A stretch of DNA of 64,000 bases. Source: Haematobia irritans. Taxonomy: Eukaryota; Arthropoda; Insecta; Diptera; Muscidae. A program made the position numbers and the translations under genes. Positions 25,054 through 37,900 of the stretch are shown here, piece by piece. Numbering within the stretch: the first letter of the stretch is position 1; each line of letters begins with the position of its first letter. Under the pieces are notes generated by a model. That model saw only the letters and a list, made by a program, of their open reading frames with translations, did no database searches and had not been told where the DNA came from. The stretch spans positions 199,818,899 to 199,882,898 of the forward strand of contig NC_134397.1 in NCBI RefSeq assembly GCF_050003625.1, read 5' to 3'.

Positions 25054-25196
25054 TTTTATTTTTAAGTGCGAGCATATAATGCTTATAAAGTAGTGTAATA
25101 TGTTTGGAACATGTTAATAAGTTAGATGGTGGGATTTTGCATTTTCTTCAATATAATCTCTCTCGATGAAAACATATTTGAATTTAGAAAGGTTTA

Positions 25197-25812
<616 letters not shown>

Positions 25813-26218
25813 TTAGTTAGTTAAATTAACGGAACCCGAGGAAAAAAATATACTCAAATGAGGCATAAAGATTAACTAAATTTGTGTCTTCCACAAAATA
25901 GTTCAGAATTTCTTTAAATTTTTAAATTTTACCAAAAATGCGTCCATCGTGAACTTCGTATGTCACTAAAGACATTCTTGCAATTGTTATCTCCAAGTTT
26001 TTTCTTCAAACTACAAAATTTTCTTTAACAAGTGAAAAAACTTAGTTATGTCTAATAAATTTTCTTGAATTTGTCGAAAAATATTTACTTATTTTTATGA
26101 CATCGGCGTGATGCCAACGTTTGTAATACTGTTTAGTTAAAATTTTCTACAAATATTCAAAATTTTCTAAAATTAACCGAAAGTTTTCTTCCTGGTGGGT
26201 TTACTGTTTTTTCAGTGT
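25813..26218 (+). repeat. MITE family M1, left end missing
   Basis: Right end CTGTTTTTTCAGTG + TA; contains GACATCGGCGTGATGCCAACG. Scattered M1 pieces also lie at 26370-26460 and 26620-26770. Confidence 0.7.
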
Positions 26219-26469
26219 AAATATATCATAAAGATTTTGGTACTGACTGTCAGCCAAACATGTGTCTTTTTTTCATATAAGAACATTTTTTGGAAGCTAT
26301 ACGCAAAAAATAATTCTTTCATCCCAAACGAGATTTTTCGACCAAAACAACCATTGCACTTATAAAACAGTGAAGCCACCAGGAAGACAAATTTTAGTTA
26401 ATTTTAGAAAATTTTTCTTATTTTTGGAAAATTTGAAGTAACCAGTATTACAACAGCATTATTAATTTT

Positions 26470-27040
26470 TTAACTATAGAAATAAAATGTTGACAAAATT
26501 TTCTATAGAAATAAAATTTGACAAAATTTTCTATAGAAATAAAATTTGACAAAATTTTCTATAGAAATAAACTTTTCACAAAATTTTCTATAGAAATAAA
26601 ATTTTAACAAAATTTTGACAAAAATTGGAGTTTAAAATTGCAAGACTAACTTTGGTGCCATACGAAGTAATGAATGAAGTAATGAACTTTTTGTAAGAAG
26701 TACGAATTTACTAAGTCTTTATGCTTAATTTATGCATATTTTTTCCCCATTTTTTAGTTCATTTAACTCATTTAAAATTTTGACAAATTTTTCTATAGAA
26801 ATAAAATGTTGACAAAATTTTCTATAGAAATAAAATGTTGACAAAATTTTCTATAGAAATAAAATTTTAACAAAATTTTCTATAGAAATAAAATTTTTAT
26901 AAAATTTTCTATAGAAATAAAATTTTGACAAAATTTTCTATAGAAATAAAATTTTGACAAAATCTTGTACAGAAATAAAACTTTTACAAAATTTTCTATA
27001 GAAATAAAATTTTGACAAAATTTTCTATATAAAAAAAAAT
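26470..27040 (-). repeat. 29-bp minisatellite array, inverse orientation
   Basis: About 12 units of GACAAAATTTTCTATAG plus AAATAAAATTTT, split by an M1 piece at about 26620-26770. Confidence 0.88.
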
Positions 27041-28231
27041 TGTGGAAACCCTCGTAGATTGACAGATTGATAGTGAGGCTGCCATTGACTCACCTTGTGA
27101 TTCCAAATGTAATATTAACTCAATTACATTTTTGACACAATGAAATATGTTTGATAAATTGTTTAAGAAAATGCTATTTCCACATCCATTGTCTATACTA
27201 GATACTAATTTGAGTTTTACTTTCCATTGTTTGTTTTCATATTGCATTGCCATTCGTTTTCTTCGGTATTCACTAGACCAAGAATATTTGTTGTAAATCC
27301 AATAAATAAGATTTTAACGACGCCTTTTCTTTATTATTATACTATTTATGTTTTTATTAAAATGTTGTTGTTTGTTTTAAATTACACATACTTTATGCAA
27401 CATGCAATTTTTACAGAATCCAGCAATGCAACAGCTACAGCGCCAGAAATTGCAACTTACCATTGCAGTGGCCATGGTCACTGGCGTTTTACGATCATTC
27501 CGTGGTCCCGTTGTTGCATGTTGTTATGCTAAGAAGATAAACATAAAAGAAATAAAACTCTCCCATTCGGTTGAATATGAAAAACGATACCTCTTTTCTT
27601 TGGCTGCTTTGCGGCGGCGTAATTAATACCTCTATCAAATAATAACCACGGAACAGTGACTACGAAAAGCGATAATAAGAGATAATCTAAGGACAATTAT
27701 GATTTTGGACACAAAAATAAATTTTTTACATAAATATTTAATGTGAGATATGAACTTGAGTTCTTTAATTTTTTATTCATAATAATAAAGAACATCTTGA
27801 GAAGTAGTTAGTATGTTATACCTTGGTGTCATATTATGTTCATGTCACAAACATTTGTATTGATAGTGTTTAATGGTGTTTGTGAATGATCGTGCAGGGG
27901 CATTTATGTTATGTGTGAATATTTACAGTCGAAGCTCGGTTTTGCGAACGATATATTGTCAGGTCCTTTCGTTATTTAGAAAAATTCGTTAAATCGAACG
28001 GGAATTTAAAATGTTAACTTTTATTGAAATAGTAGTTTTTGCCATATAAGAAAAAAATCATAAGCATTTGGCAAAATTAAAGTACTAAAGAGGCACTTAA
28101 AAATCTATCTATCTAGGGTAGTTTGGAAAATAGGATGCAAGTTCCGATGTCTCATAAGGGGCTATATATACCTATGTCAATATTCGTCTTGATGTGTGCC
28201 CGGTTTCAAGCTCGGCCAAGCATATCTAGAG
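27041..28231. other. Spacer, nothing recognised
   Basis: Mostly unique sequence. The short open frame at 27402-27626 with Gln-rich start has no family resemblance and is not called. Confidence 0.45.
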
Positions 28232-29980
28232 TAGGGATCTATAGTGCAAACCTATAATCAATTTTTCGACTTTTCCATTATTGACTACTAATCAAAAATC
28301 GATTTTCGACTATTTTTACCAATTAAAATTCGAATACTCGATTTTTCATAATCGAATTTCATTGAAGTAATGATTATACAAAATATTCGATTTTATGAAA
28401 TCTTTGTCTTATAAGCACCAGTTGGTAAGAAACACCAAAAAAAAAATATAAAACATGTTATTTTTTTAATTCGTTTAATATTTATATATTAAACAAATTA
28501 ATATTAATATTTATTTTTATTTATATTTAAATGTTAAATATAAAAATTTTATTATGTACGGAGATTTAATTTCTTTATTTCGCATGGAATTTTGTTAATA
28601 ACAAATTATGAAAAATTTTCCCCACATCTACACTGTTAGAGAAATATGTTTTTCATATGTTCCGATATAAACAAAATGTGTTTCGGGCACAATTTTTAAA
28701 CACAATGTATTTAAGTGCAAACATGCAATGTTCCTAAACTAACACTAAATGTTTGGGACACATATGTTAATATGTTAGAATATATTATGTTTGGGGCATG
28801 AATGATTTATAAAAATAATATGTGTGAATATAAACATATATAAATTTACAAATTTCTAGTAAACATATATATGTTGTGATATTTTATTCAGAGAGCGACA
28901 GAGAGAGTATAGAGAAAGAAATAGAGATGGAAACCGGGAGGGTTGACAAAAGATATCAACATAACACAGCGAGAGAATGAAAAGAGAGCAATTTCTGTGA
29001 ATCCGCTTGTATGTTGTTTCGGAAAACTGTTTTATGATAAGGCCAAAAATTTGATATGCTTAAGTCTAAATATTATTTAATTTGAATATTAGAATGAGTA
29101 TTCGGAGTAAAGAGAATAAACATTCGGAACGAAGAGAATAGACATTTGAAAAAAAAACAGCATGTGTTTTCGTCTTGAGAGCAGCATTTTATGTATGTGT
29201 GGACATGTGTTTTGTTTATCATTTTTGCATTATGGGCACAATTTTTTTCTTGGTTCGTTAAAAAAAATCGGAACGTATGCCAACCACTGCTCCACGTGGC
29301 CAACAAATGTATGTTTCTGTTAAATAATGTTATGTTTGCATGGGCTCGTGGGCGCTGCAAACTATGCTATATAAATGTAACTTATAACGATAATTGTCTA
29401 TTGGTGACTATAACAGCTACGTAGCCCAGTGATAATGTGTTGGCTTACAAATTGCATGGTTTCCGATTCGATTCTCCGTCCAGGCGAAAGGTAAAATTTA
29501 AAAAAATTATAAAATTGAATAATTTCTTCAACATTATTTGTATTACAGAAAAAGGTGCCAAGAACTAAAAATTTCGTGGAAGTGACAATTATGTGAGGGA
29601 ATGAGCACAAACTCCTTGGGGAGAAAATTCTTCCAAGCATATAATATTTTTGGGCTCAAAATACTTCCAAACATATAATATGTTCACATAAAAAACATAA
29701 TAATGTTTCGGCAATATCCAATAATATATGTGCTTCCTGCAAAATATGTTTGGAACATATGTTGGAGAAGCGATTTTTTTTGAGGGTGTAGGTATTTTTC
29801 AATTCAATTGAAACTATTGAATATAAAAACAGAAAACATTAAAATCGATTTTTGATAGTCAAAATTAAGAAAGAGTTGAGAATCTAAAGTCAAAAATCTA
29901 AAATCGATTTTGCGATTATTTTTAGGTTAATAATCGATTTCGAATAATCAATTATTCGATTTTCGATTTATAGATCCCTA
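28232..29980. repeat. hAT-like MITE interrupted by a second MITE
   Basis: Termini TAGGGATCTATA and TATAGATCCCTA. Flanks ATCTAGAG and AGCTAGAG form an 8-bp target duplication with one mismatch, as for hAT elements. Arms are rich in AAATCGATTTTCGA words. The inner unit 28631-29788 is a separate later insertion. Confidence 0.65.
28631..29788 (+). repeat. TA-flanked MITE with AACATATGTTT words and a tRNA-like module
   Basis: Left TA + CACTGTTAGAGAAATATG, right TTTTGAGGGTG + TA. The interior is dominated by ACATATATGTTT-type palindromic words. 29420-29640 carries a tRNA-like stretch (TAGCCCAGTGATAATGTG, GATTCGATTCTCCGTCC). A second copy in inverse orientation is at 39314-40286. Confidence 0.7.
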
Positions 29981-30383
29981 AGCTAGAGTTCATTGTAACA
30001 TCCTAACACGTCCTACATAATACACCATTGTTCACTGATTCGGTTCGGCATAGCACTAAAAAAGTTTTTCAACTGTAGTTTATCCCTCTCAGTAACAATG
30101 CTGACATTCCTGTGTATTTCATAGTCTCTTTTCTACTATAATATAAGATCCATCTCATTGAGCTAAATATAGAATCGCATAGCTCTCATTAATACGAGAG
30201 AAGTTCACCACCTGTGGTATCACAATAGATTGAGTAGCTCCTTACTTATTCAGTCCAAATAGCGATCCAACGGAAAATTGGTGCATACTGCCACTAACGT
30301 ACCTATCACACGACTAGTAAAATTGCTCAAGTTTGTGTCAATTTTTCCTTACATTTTCATATAATTTATTGATTTCTATACTG
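29981..30383. other. Spacer with SINE tail remnant
   Basis: 30195-30260 resembles the SINE body (AGAGAAGTTCACCACCTGTGG, TATCACAATAGATTGAGTAG). Otherwise nothing recognised. Confidence 0.4.
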
Positions 30384-31160
30384 ACAGAAAAAAATTCACA
30401 AAAAAATTTTCCAATTAAAGTTTTAATTGACTCTTAAAAAATATTCAATTAAAAATTTAATTGATTCAACAAATTTTTTAATTGAAACAAAAATCAATCA
30501 AAAAACTCAAAAGTGCCAATTAATGTTTTAATTAGATCAATTATTTTTTAATTGACTTTCAATTATTTTTTTAATTGATACTATCATTTCTATGATTGAA
30601 GAAATTTCAATTAAAAATTAATTGGATTGATTAATTTCGTGATTGAATCAGAAAAAAAAATTTGTGTGCTATCTTGATTTTAAAATCTTATTAGATCAAC
30701 ACATTCCAAACGTTTTTCCTTTCTGATGCGATTGGAATTGGACTAAAAAAATGAATCCTAAGAGCTTGTCCCAGACTAAGTTCTCCCAGGTCATGTCCTT
30801 CGAAATGAGTTCAAGTCGTATCTTGCAGTGTAAATTTACCTCGTCAATGGCAAACCTGTGTACAGTGGCCGTTCCCTTCTGGTTCTGGTCCATTCACACA
30901 GTAGTCCTATACCGGTTCTGGGGTAGATCGATTTCCCTTAGCGGAAATCATTTCACAGAAAGTATCAATCAATTAAAAATTAATTGAACCAATTTAAAAT
31001 TTAATTGATACTATTAATTTCTGCACGCATCTTCAATCACAGAAATGATAGTATCAATTAAAAAATTAATTGATCCAATTAAAAACTTAATACTATACTA
31101 TTAACTTGCGTGATTGATTTTTGTTTCAATTAAAAAAAATGGTTAAATCAATTAAATTTT
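30384..31160. repeat. MITE family M3/M4 composite
   Basis: Arms of AATTAAAAATTAATTG words on both sides of a more balanced centre (30690-30960) whose sequence resembles 48650-49050. Related M3 pieces are at 31845-32055 and 43665-43960. Confidence 0.6.
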
Positions 31161-31164
31161 TAAT

Positions 31165-32055
31165 TAGGTATAGCCCCCATATAAATCGACTCACAGACTT
31201 GTCTTGCCGATGCTCGTGGAAGAGAAAATTTCATCTGATCCACTTTACATTTGCTACGTGATGTTACTATACCCCCTATAACATCCATACAAAAATTGGT
31301 CCATATCGCTTCATACTTATATATAGCCCCCATATAAACCGATCCTTATATATGACCACCGGAGCCACTTGGAGGAGAAAATTTCATCCGCTCCGCTTGA
31401 AATTTGGTACGTGCTATTAGTATATGCCCTCTAACAATCATGGAAAACTTGGTTCACATCGATCAATAATTTTATACAGCCCCCGTTCACATCGCGATTT
31501 CACTTACAAAAAATAAGAATCGAATCACCTATTCAATTCGCATGTGAGTACTATTTAACTCATGCAAACTCACAATGGAGCATTTTTACATATTCACACT
31601 CATGCATGGTATTTTTGGTAGAACTCACGGTCACGCCTTCTCAGGAAATAAAATTTTTTGCACATGCACGAAAAACATCTAAAGACTCAAACTCACGAAA
31701 GATGAAATTGTATTCCCGCATACTGACGATCAGAAGAAGGCAATCACACGCTGACATGTCTGGACTCACGAAGACTTTGTAGACTCACATTCACACTCAC
31801 GAAAAATCTCCTGACTCACCAAAATTCACCTCACTCAAGGAACACACAAAAATTGTTTTCTCATTCAATCACGAAATTAATTGATCCTATTAATTTTTTT
31901 ATTGAAATGTCTTCAATCACGAAAATGATAGTATCAATTACATTTTTAATTGCACAAAAAATACTTGATTAAAAAATTAATTGATATCATTGATTCAAAT
32001 AAAAATGTAATTGATGTTAATTGGAAATATTTCGGTGATATTTTTTTCTGTGTAA
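31165..32055. repeat. Type A fragment, ACTCACGAAA-rich stretch, M3 fragment
   Basis: 31165-31490 holds two type A units in inverse orientation; 31500-31850 is rich in ACTCACGAAA and CACTCATGCATG words; 31845-32055 is an M3 piece ending TTTTTTTCTGTGTA. Confidence 0.55.
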
Positions 32056-32351
32056 TTTTATTTTTAATTTTATTTTCATTATTATTAATATCTTAACAAT
32101 TAATTAATTAATTTTTAAAATTTAAATTATCTCTTTGAATGACCCAATTGCGCATTTTCTAAGATTTGTCCAAGAGACCTTCTTCAAAAGGAAAAACATT
32201 GATAAAGAACGCGCTTAAAAAGAAATGGTATAATTTTTTGCAGCTAAGGCATTTCCCAAATTTTTTGTAATCATTAACTTGTTCTGAAATATAATATGTT
32301 CAAAAAGTGAGTCCCAAATTTATAATTTTTACACCACAACATATGAAAAAA

Positions 32352-33698
32352 CAAGTAAGGAAAGTCTAAAGTCGGGCGGGGCCGACTATATTATACCCTG
32401 CACCACTTGGTAGATCTAAATTTTGGATACCATATCATATCCGTTAAATGTGTTGGGGGCTATATATAAAGGTTTGTCCCAAATACATACATTTAAATAT
32501 CACTCGATCTGGACAGAATTTGACTTCTACAAAATCTATAGACTCAAAATTTAAGTTGGCTAATGGACTAGGGTGGAACAAAATGTTAGTAAAAAAATAT
32601 GGGAAACATTTAAATCTGAAGCAATTTTAAGGAAACTTCGCAAAAGTTTATTTATGATTTATCGCTCGATATATATGTATTAGAAGTTTAAGAAAATTAG
32701 AATCATTTTTACAACTTTTCAAATAAGCAGTGGCGATTTTAGTTACAAGGAAAACGTTGGTATTTTGACCATTTTTGTCGAAATCAGAAAAACATATATA
32801 TGGGAGCTATATCTAAATCTGAACCGATTTCATCCTAATTTGGCACGCATAGCAACAATGCTAATTCTACTCCCTGTGCAAAATTTCAACTAAATCGGAG
32901 CAAAAAATTTGCCTCTGTGGTCATATGAGTGTAAATCGGGCGAAAGCTATATATGGGAGATATATCTAAATCTGAACCGATTTCAACCAAATTTGGCACG
33001 CATAGCTACAATGCTAATTCTGCTCCCTGTGCAAAATTTCAACCAAATCGGAGCAAAAAATTGGCCTCTGTGGTCATTTGAGTGTAAATCGGGCGAAAGC
33101 TATATATGGGAGCTATATCTAAATCTGAACCGATTTCCACCAAATTTGACACGCATAGCTATAATGCTAATTCTACTCCCTGTGCAAAATTTCAACTAAA
33201 TCGGAGCAATAAATTGGCCTCTGTGGGCAAATGAGTGTAAATCGGGCGAAAGCTATATATGGGAGCTATATCTAAATCTGAACCGATTTGGATGATATTG
33301 TGCAAGTTCTTCGAGACTCATAAAATATTCGGATGTACGGAATTTGAGGAAGATCGGTTGATACACACGCCAATTATGACCAGATCGGTAAAAAATATAT
33401 ATGGCAGCTATATCTAAATCTGAACCGATTTTTTCCAAAATCAATAGGGATCGTCTTTGAGCCAAAACAGGACGCTATACCAAATTTTAGGACAATCGGA
33501 TTAAAACTGTGAGCTGTACTTTGCACACAAAAAATACATCAACAGACAGACAGACGGACATCGCTAAATCGACTCAGAATTTAATTCTAAGACGATCGGT
33601 ATACTAAACGATGGGTCTCAGACTTTTCCTTCTTGGCGTTACATACAAATCCACAAACTTATTATACCCTGTACCACAGTAGTGGTGAAGGGTATAAA
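32352..33698 (+). repeat. Type C array element, complete
   Basis: Left CAAGTAAGG with hairpin AGTCGGGCGGGGCCGACT and TTATACCCTGCACCAC; about four units marked by TATATGGGAGCTATATCTAA; core GACAGACGGACATCGCTAAA and CGACTCAGAATTT; right end TAGTGGTGAAGGGTATAAA. Confidence 0.85.
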
Positions 33699-34386
33699 AA
33701 ACATGATTTGAATCGACAGTCATTTTGCTCTTTTTCCATTTTCTGGAATTTGCGGATCTTTCATCCTGCTCACGCAATAAAAAACGATGAACCGAAGGTT
33801 GCTTTGCCGATACCTTTGAATGTGGGAGGAAGGTTTTAAACTTATCAGATCACCCTCTTAGGAGTTATTGGAAAAATTAAGATTTCAGATATTTCTACCA
33901 TCTAACCACTGTGCATTGATTCAATCAAACCACCAACACTTAAGAAAAATGTGTGAAATGCAATAGAAATTATATCTTAACGCAACGCAAAATTATATTT
34001 AATCATAATAATGTTGAAAATATCAAAAGTATGTTTCGATCCAACAACGCTTTGCTCTAGCTATCAGATAGAAATGGTTTCGGTTACCGCCTGCCTGTCC
34101 GCCGCCTCATTGTTGCAAAGACAATAAAACTGAGTTGCAAGTTTGCCACAGTAATTAGTCGACATTGAACAGCCAGCATTGAACCCAAAAAGCTGAAGCT
34201 GAAAGTGATACGCGCTCGGGTTTTCGCCCCACACAGTTGGACTACGAAGTCTCTTTGTCCAGGACTTCAAATGTGACAGTAAACAAAACACACACATACA
34301 CACAAATCTAACTAGAAAAATAAAACCTGATAGCAGTGCCTTTGTGAACAAAAAAAAAACATAGAAGAGTCCTTGTGAGTGAAATA
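33699..34386 (+). promoter_or_regulatory. Upstream region of Osiris gene 1
   Basis: No repeat family is recognisable from about 33900 on, and GC content rises near 34080-34270 (CCTGCCTGTCCGCCGCCTC). The 5' UTR must end at 34386. The core promoter is not defined. Confidence 0.35.
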
Positions 34387-34981
34387 ATGGCACGTTTCAG
34401 TAACGATAAAAATTCGCTCAAAGCGATATCAATTTTGTTAATCGTCCATCTCAGTTGTTCGTTGATTCAATTGTGTGACGCGGAAATACGCAATCGATAC
34501 TCTTCATCGCACGGGTCGAAAAGTGCCAATGTGAAATTAAATAGCATACACGATGGTCATACCAAAAACTCTGAGAATAAGGCAGATGCTGACATGCCAT
34601 CGTCATCATCCTCATCCTCGGATGGCAGCTCCACGGTTCCCGTTAACACTGACTTTGTGGATAAAATGTCATGGAAATGTGCCAATAATGCCAGTTGCCT
34701 GTATAGTTTGGCCAACAGTATTATCAGCTCATATCGTCGGGGAGAATCAATCCACTTGGGTTTCCTCGATTTAGTCAAACTAGCACCATCAAAGAACCCC
34801 AACACCAATTGGAATGCCACCGAAACGGAAACTGGTCGTGGCATATCAACTTTTATGGATTTTATTAGTGGCAATGCCATTCGTATACCGGTTGGTCCCA
34901 TGGTCTTTAGTGTGCAACGTGATGAGGATGATGCCAACTACATCGAAGTGGCTCTACTCAAGAAAGCAACCAGTAGTACAG
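34387..34981 (+). CDS. Osiris gene 1, exon 1 (signal peptide and Cys region)
   Basis: Codes residues 1-198 plus one base. The hydrophobic segment at about 13-29 ends in CDA before E33, a good signal peptidase site. Residues 34-93 are low-complexity, with seven serines in a row at 72-78. C98 and C104 lie at the start of the conserved Osiris region, followed by SLANSIISSYRRGESI and an FISGNAIRIPVGP stretch near 160-172. The donor is ACAG|GTATTT. The leader between about 34020 and 34386 is non-repetitive, unlike nearly all flanking DNA, which suggests the promoter and 5' UTR lie there. An AATAAAA near 34122 lies about 28 bases before a CACAGT, a weak TATA/Inr candidate only. Confidence 0.85.
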
Positions 34982-37900
34982 GTATTTTTTTTAATTGGAC
35001 TTTTTCTCTTAGCAAAACAAACTGAAAAATTAGAACGAATGTCCATCAATGGAATGTGGAATGAACGTTCATGCAAAATAAGTGAGAGTTGGTATAGGCA
35101 GGAGTTTTAATCCAATACAAAATTCTTTTTCTCATACTGGCCTACTTTGGTCTTTGGCATTTGAAAAAAATCCTGAAAATCAATAAGCAAAGAATTTGTA
35201 GTTTTCTATTGGCCGATTTAATTATTAGTTAACTACTCCGATTCTAAAACCATGAAGAGTTAGCCAAGCCAATTCTACTCAGTGTGCCAGCACATTTGTG
35301 GGGTATTACTAATAAGAAAATTTTGTCACAAATCGTGTTACACAGAAAAAAACTTGTTTTCTGATTTAAATTTGTTTGACGGAGCTTAGATTGACTCCGA
35401 ATTTCGCCATGAGCAAAAAAGTATACGAGTATAGATGGGTCTCTTCTCGAGTCAAAAACAGAATGACAAAGTTAGAATAACGTCCATCCCTTCACAAGAC
35501 AAAAATAATTTCCTTTATGGCAAACGAAATTTTAGACCAACGTTTGTCCCCAATGACATTTTAGACCATCGAAGTTGTTAATTTGAAGGCAAATAAATCA
35601 TCAAATATTTTATATAGCCCTCATAAAGTCCGATCTGCCGATTTATGATCTTGTGGAGATCACCCAGATTTCTCGAAACTAACATAGAAGCAAAAATGCC
35701 TGACTTGAAAAATAAGAATAATATCTTCGCTGTAAAAGAGTCAAACAAATTGAATGGTTACGAATAAATTTTTAAAATTGACTGACGAATTTAAAATTGA
35801 CTAAAAAATCTTTTCTCAGGGACATAATACTCAGTTCTCGAGAAAATTAAATTCTAAATAAGCATTAAATGGCCGCCGTAACAGTTTTTAGGGCCTTTTA
35901 TTTTTTCCAAATTAAACTTGGTATAAAGACACAGTAAGAAGAGGGGTTTGATGACAGATAGCACACGCAAAAAAATAATTCTTTCCTCCCAAACGAAATT
36001 TTAGACAAACAAAGATCGTTTCTCATTTGCTTTTCGCTGTAAGGAAGTGTATTTGGAAGAAAAGTATATACTTTTTGTTATTCTTTTCCACGATGTGAAA
36101 ACAATACGATTTTATAAATTTTTAAAATTTTTTTACCTTTCGCCTGGACGGAGAATCGAACCGCGGACCATGCACTTTGTAAGTCAACAGACTAACCACT
36201 GTCGGACGTAGCAGTGGTTGCTACGTCCGACTTGCATGCCAAGGGTCGTGGGTTCCATCCCTGCTTCGACCAAAGTTTTTTTTTGTTTTTTTTACATATA
36301 TTCCTGATATGTTCGGAAGATTCCGAAAAAATGTTCCACATTACATTGTAGTATATTAAATTTTGAACTGTAAAATGTGTCTTATTAAAGGCTTAAAGTC
36401 AGAAAAGAACAGTGTTTGATATAAACGAAATGGACTGCGTTGTTGCTTCAAAAATAACTTTTTTTATGGAAAAAATAAAAATTTTGTAACAAACGAATTT
36501 TTTTGGTGATAAAAATTTTCGAAACATTTCAAAAAACTCTAACAAAAGAAAAACGTTTTCGGTACACGTTTTCCAAACGTTTTTTTTTTTTCTTTGCGTG
36601 CAGATCAGTTCAACCAGTACGCTAAATATAAATAAATATAAAAATTATACCTATGAAGACTATATCAGATTCTGGATTTATAATAATCATTTTTATTTGT
36701 TTTTTAGATGAATCATAAAAAGATTAAATAACGCCTTGATTTGAAATCTAAAATCTGAAGATTTTAGATTTCGTTTATTCCAACGATTACGAGAAGTAAA
36801 ATCTGTAAATTTCAATTTCAAGTAAATGTCGTAATTAGTGAGCCTTCATCCTCAAGAAGTGAAATCGGCGTTACCAAAAATCACGGTTTATATAAGTCAA
36901 AGGACTTAAATTCGTTAGATCAGTCTATATGGGTGCTATGCCAAAAACATGCACCGATTCACACCAAATTCAGCACACCTAATTGTGGTTCTCAAAAACC
37001 TACAGAAACTAGACCGCAAATAGGAGGGGGTTTATAAGGGGGATATATCAAAATCTGTAGCGATATACCATAAATTTGGAACACCTATTTATGGTCCTAA
37101 AAACCTCTAGATTTCTAGAAGACCAAGAACTAAATTCGGGAGATCGGTCTATATGGGGGCTATACCAAAACATGGACCCATTTTCGACACCTATTTGTGG
37201 TCATAAAATACCTCTAGATTTCCAATTTCAGGCAAATCGGATAGAAAATACGGTTTCGAGACGCACAAGAAATAAAATCGGGAAATTGTTCTATAAGGGG
37301 GCTATACCAAAACATTTTCGCCACACGTATTTGTGGTCCTAAAATATCTCTCGATTTTCGATTTCATACAAATAGAAAATACTGTTTCTAGAAGTTCAAG
37401 ACCCCAAATCGGTGGATAGGTTTATATGGGCGCTATATCAAAACATGAACCGATATAGTCCATCTTCGAACTTGACCTGCGTGCACAAAAAAAAACGAAT
37501 CTGTGCCAAATTGCAGGACGATAGAGCCATTATTGTGAGCTGTAGCGTGATTACAACAGACGGACACGGTTATATCGTCTTAGATTTTCTACCTGATCAA
37601 GAATATATATACTTTATATAGTCCGAAATCTATATTTCGATGTTTTACAAACGGAATGACAAACTTATTACACACCCATCACCATTCTATTGTGGTGATT
37701 ATAAAAAAGGCATATTAAATACTTATATAATTCAGCCAGTTTTTAAATAAATTTGCATGGTTGTTAGAGGCCACATACTAACACAACATAACAAATTTCA
37801 ACTTGATCGGATGAAATTTGCTCCTAGAAAATACCCTGAAACCATGTCTGGAGATCGGTTTATATTATTTTCATAATAAAATGAATAAAAAACTAGACAT

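Noticed and set aside
27227..27626. Two overlapping open frames of about 100 and 74 codons
   Set aside because: No recognisable domain, no splice or promoter context, AT-driven composition.
29073..29360. Minus-strand 95-codon frame
   Set aside because: It lies wholly within the AACATATG MITE and is not kept in the second copy.
34557..34937. Minus-strand 126-codon frame
   Set aside because: It is antisense to Osiris exon 1 and has no family resemblance.
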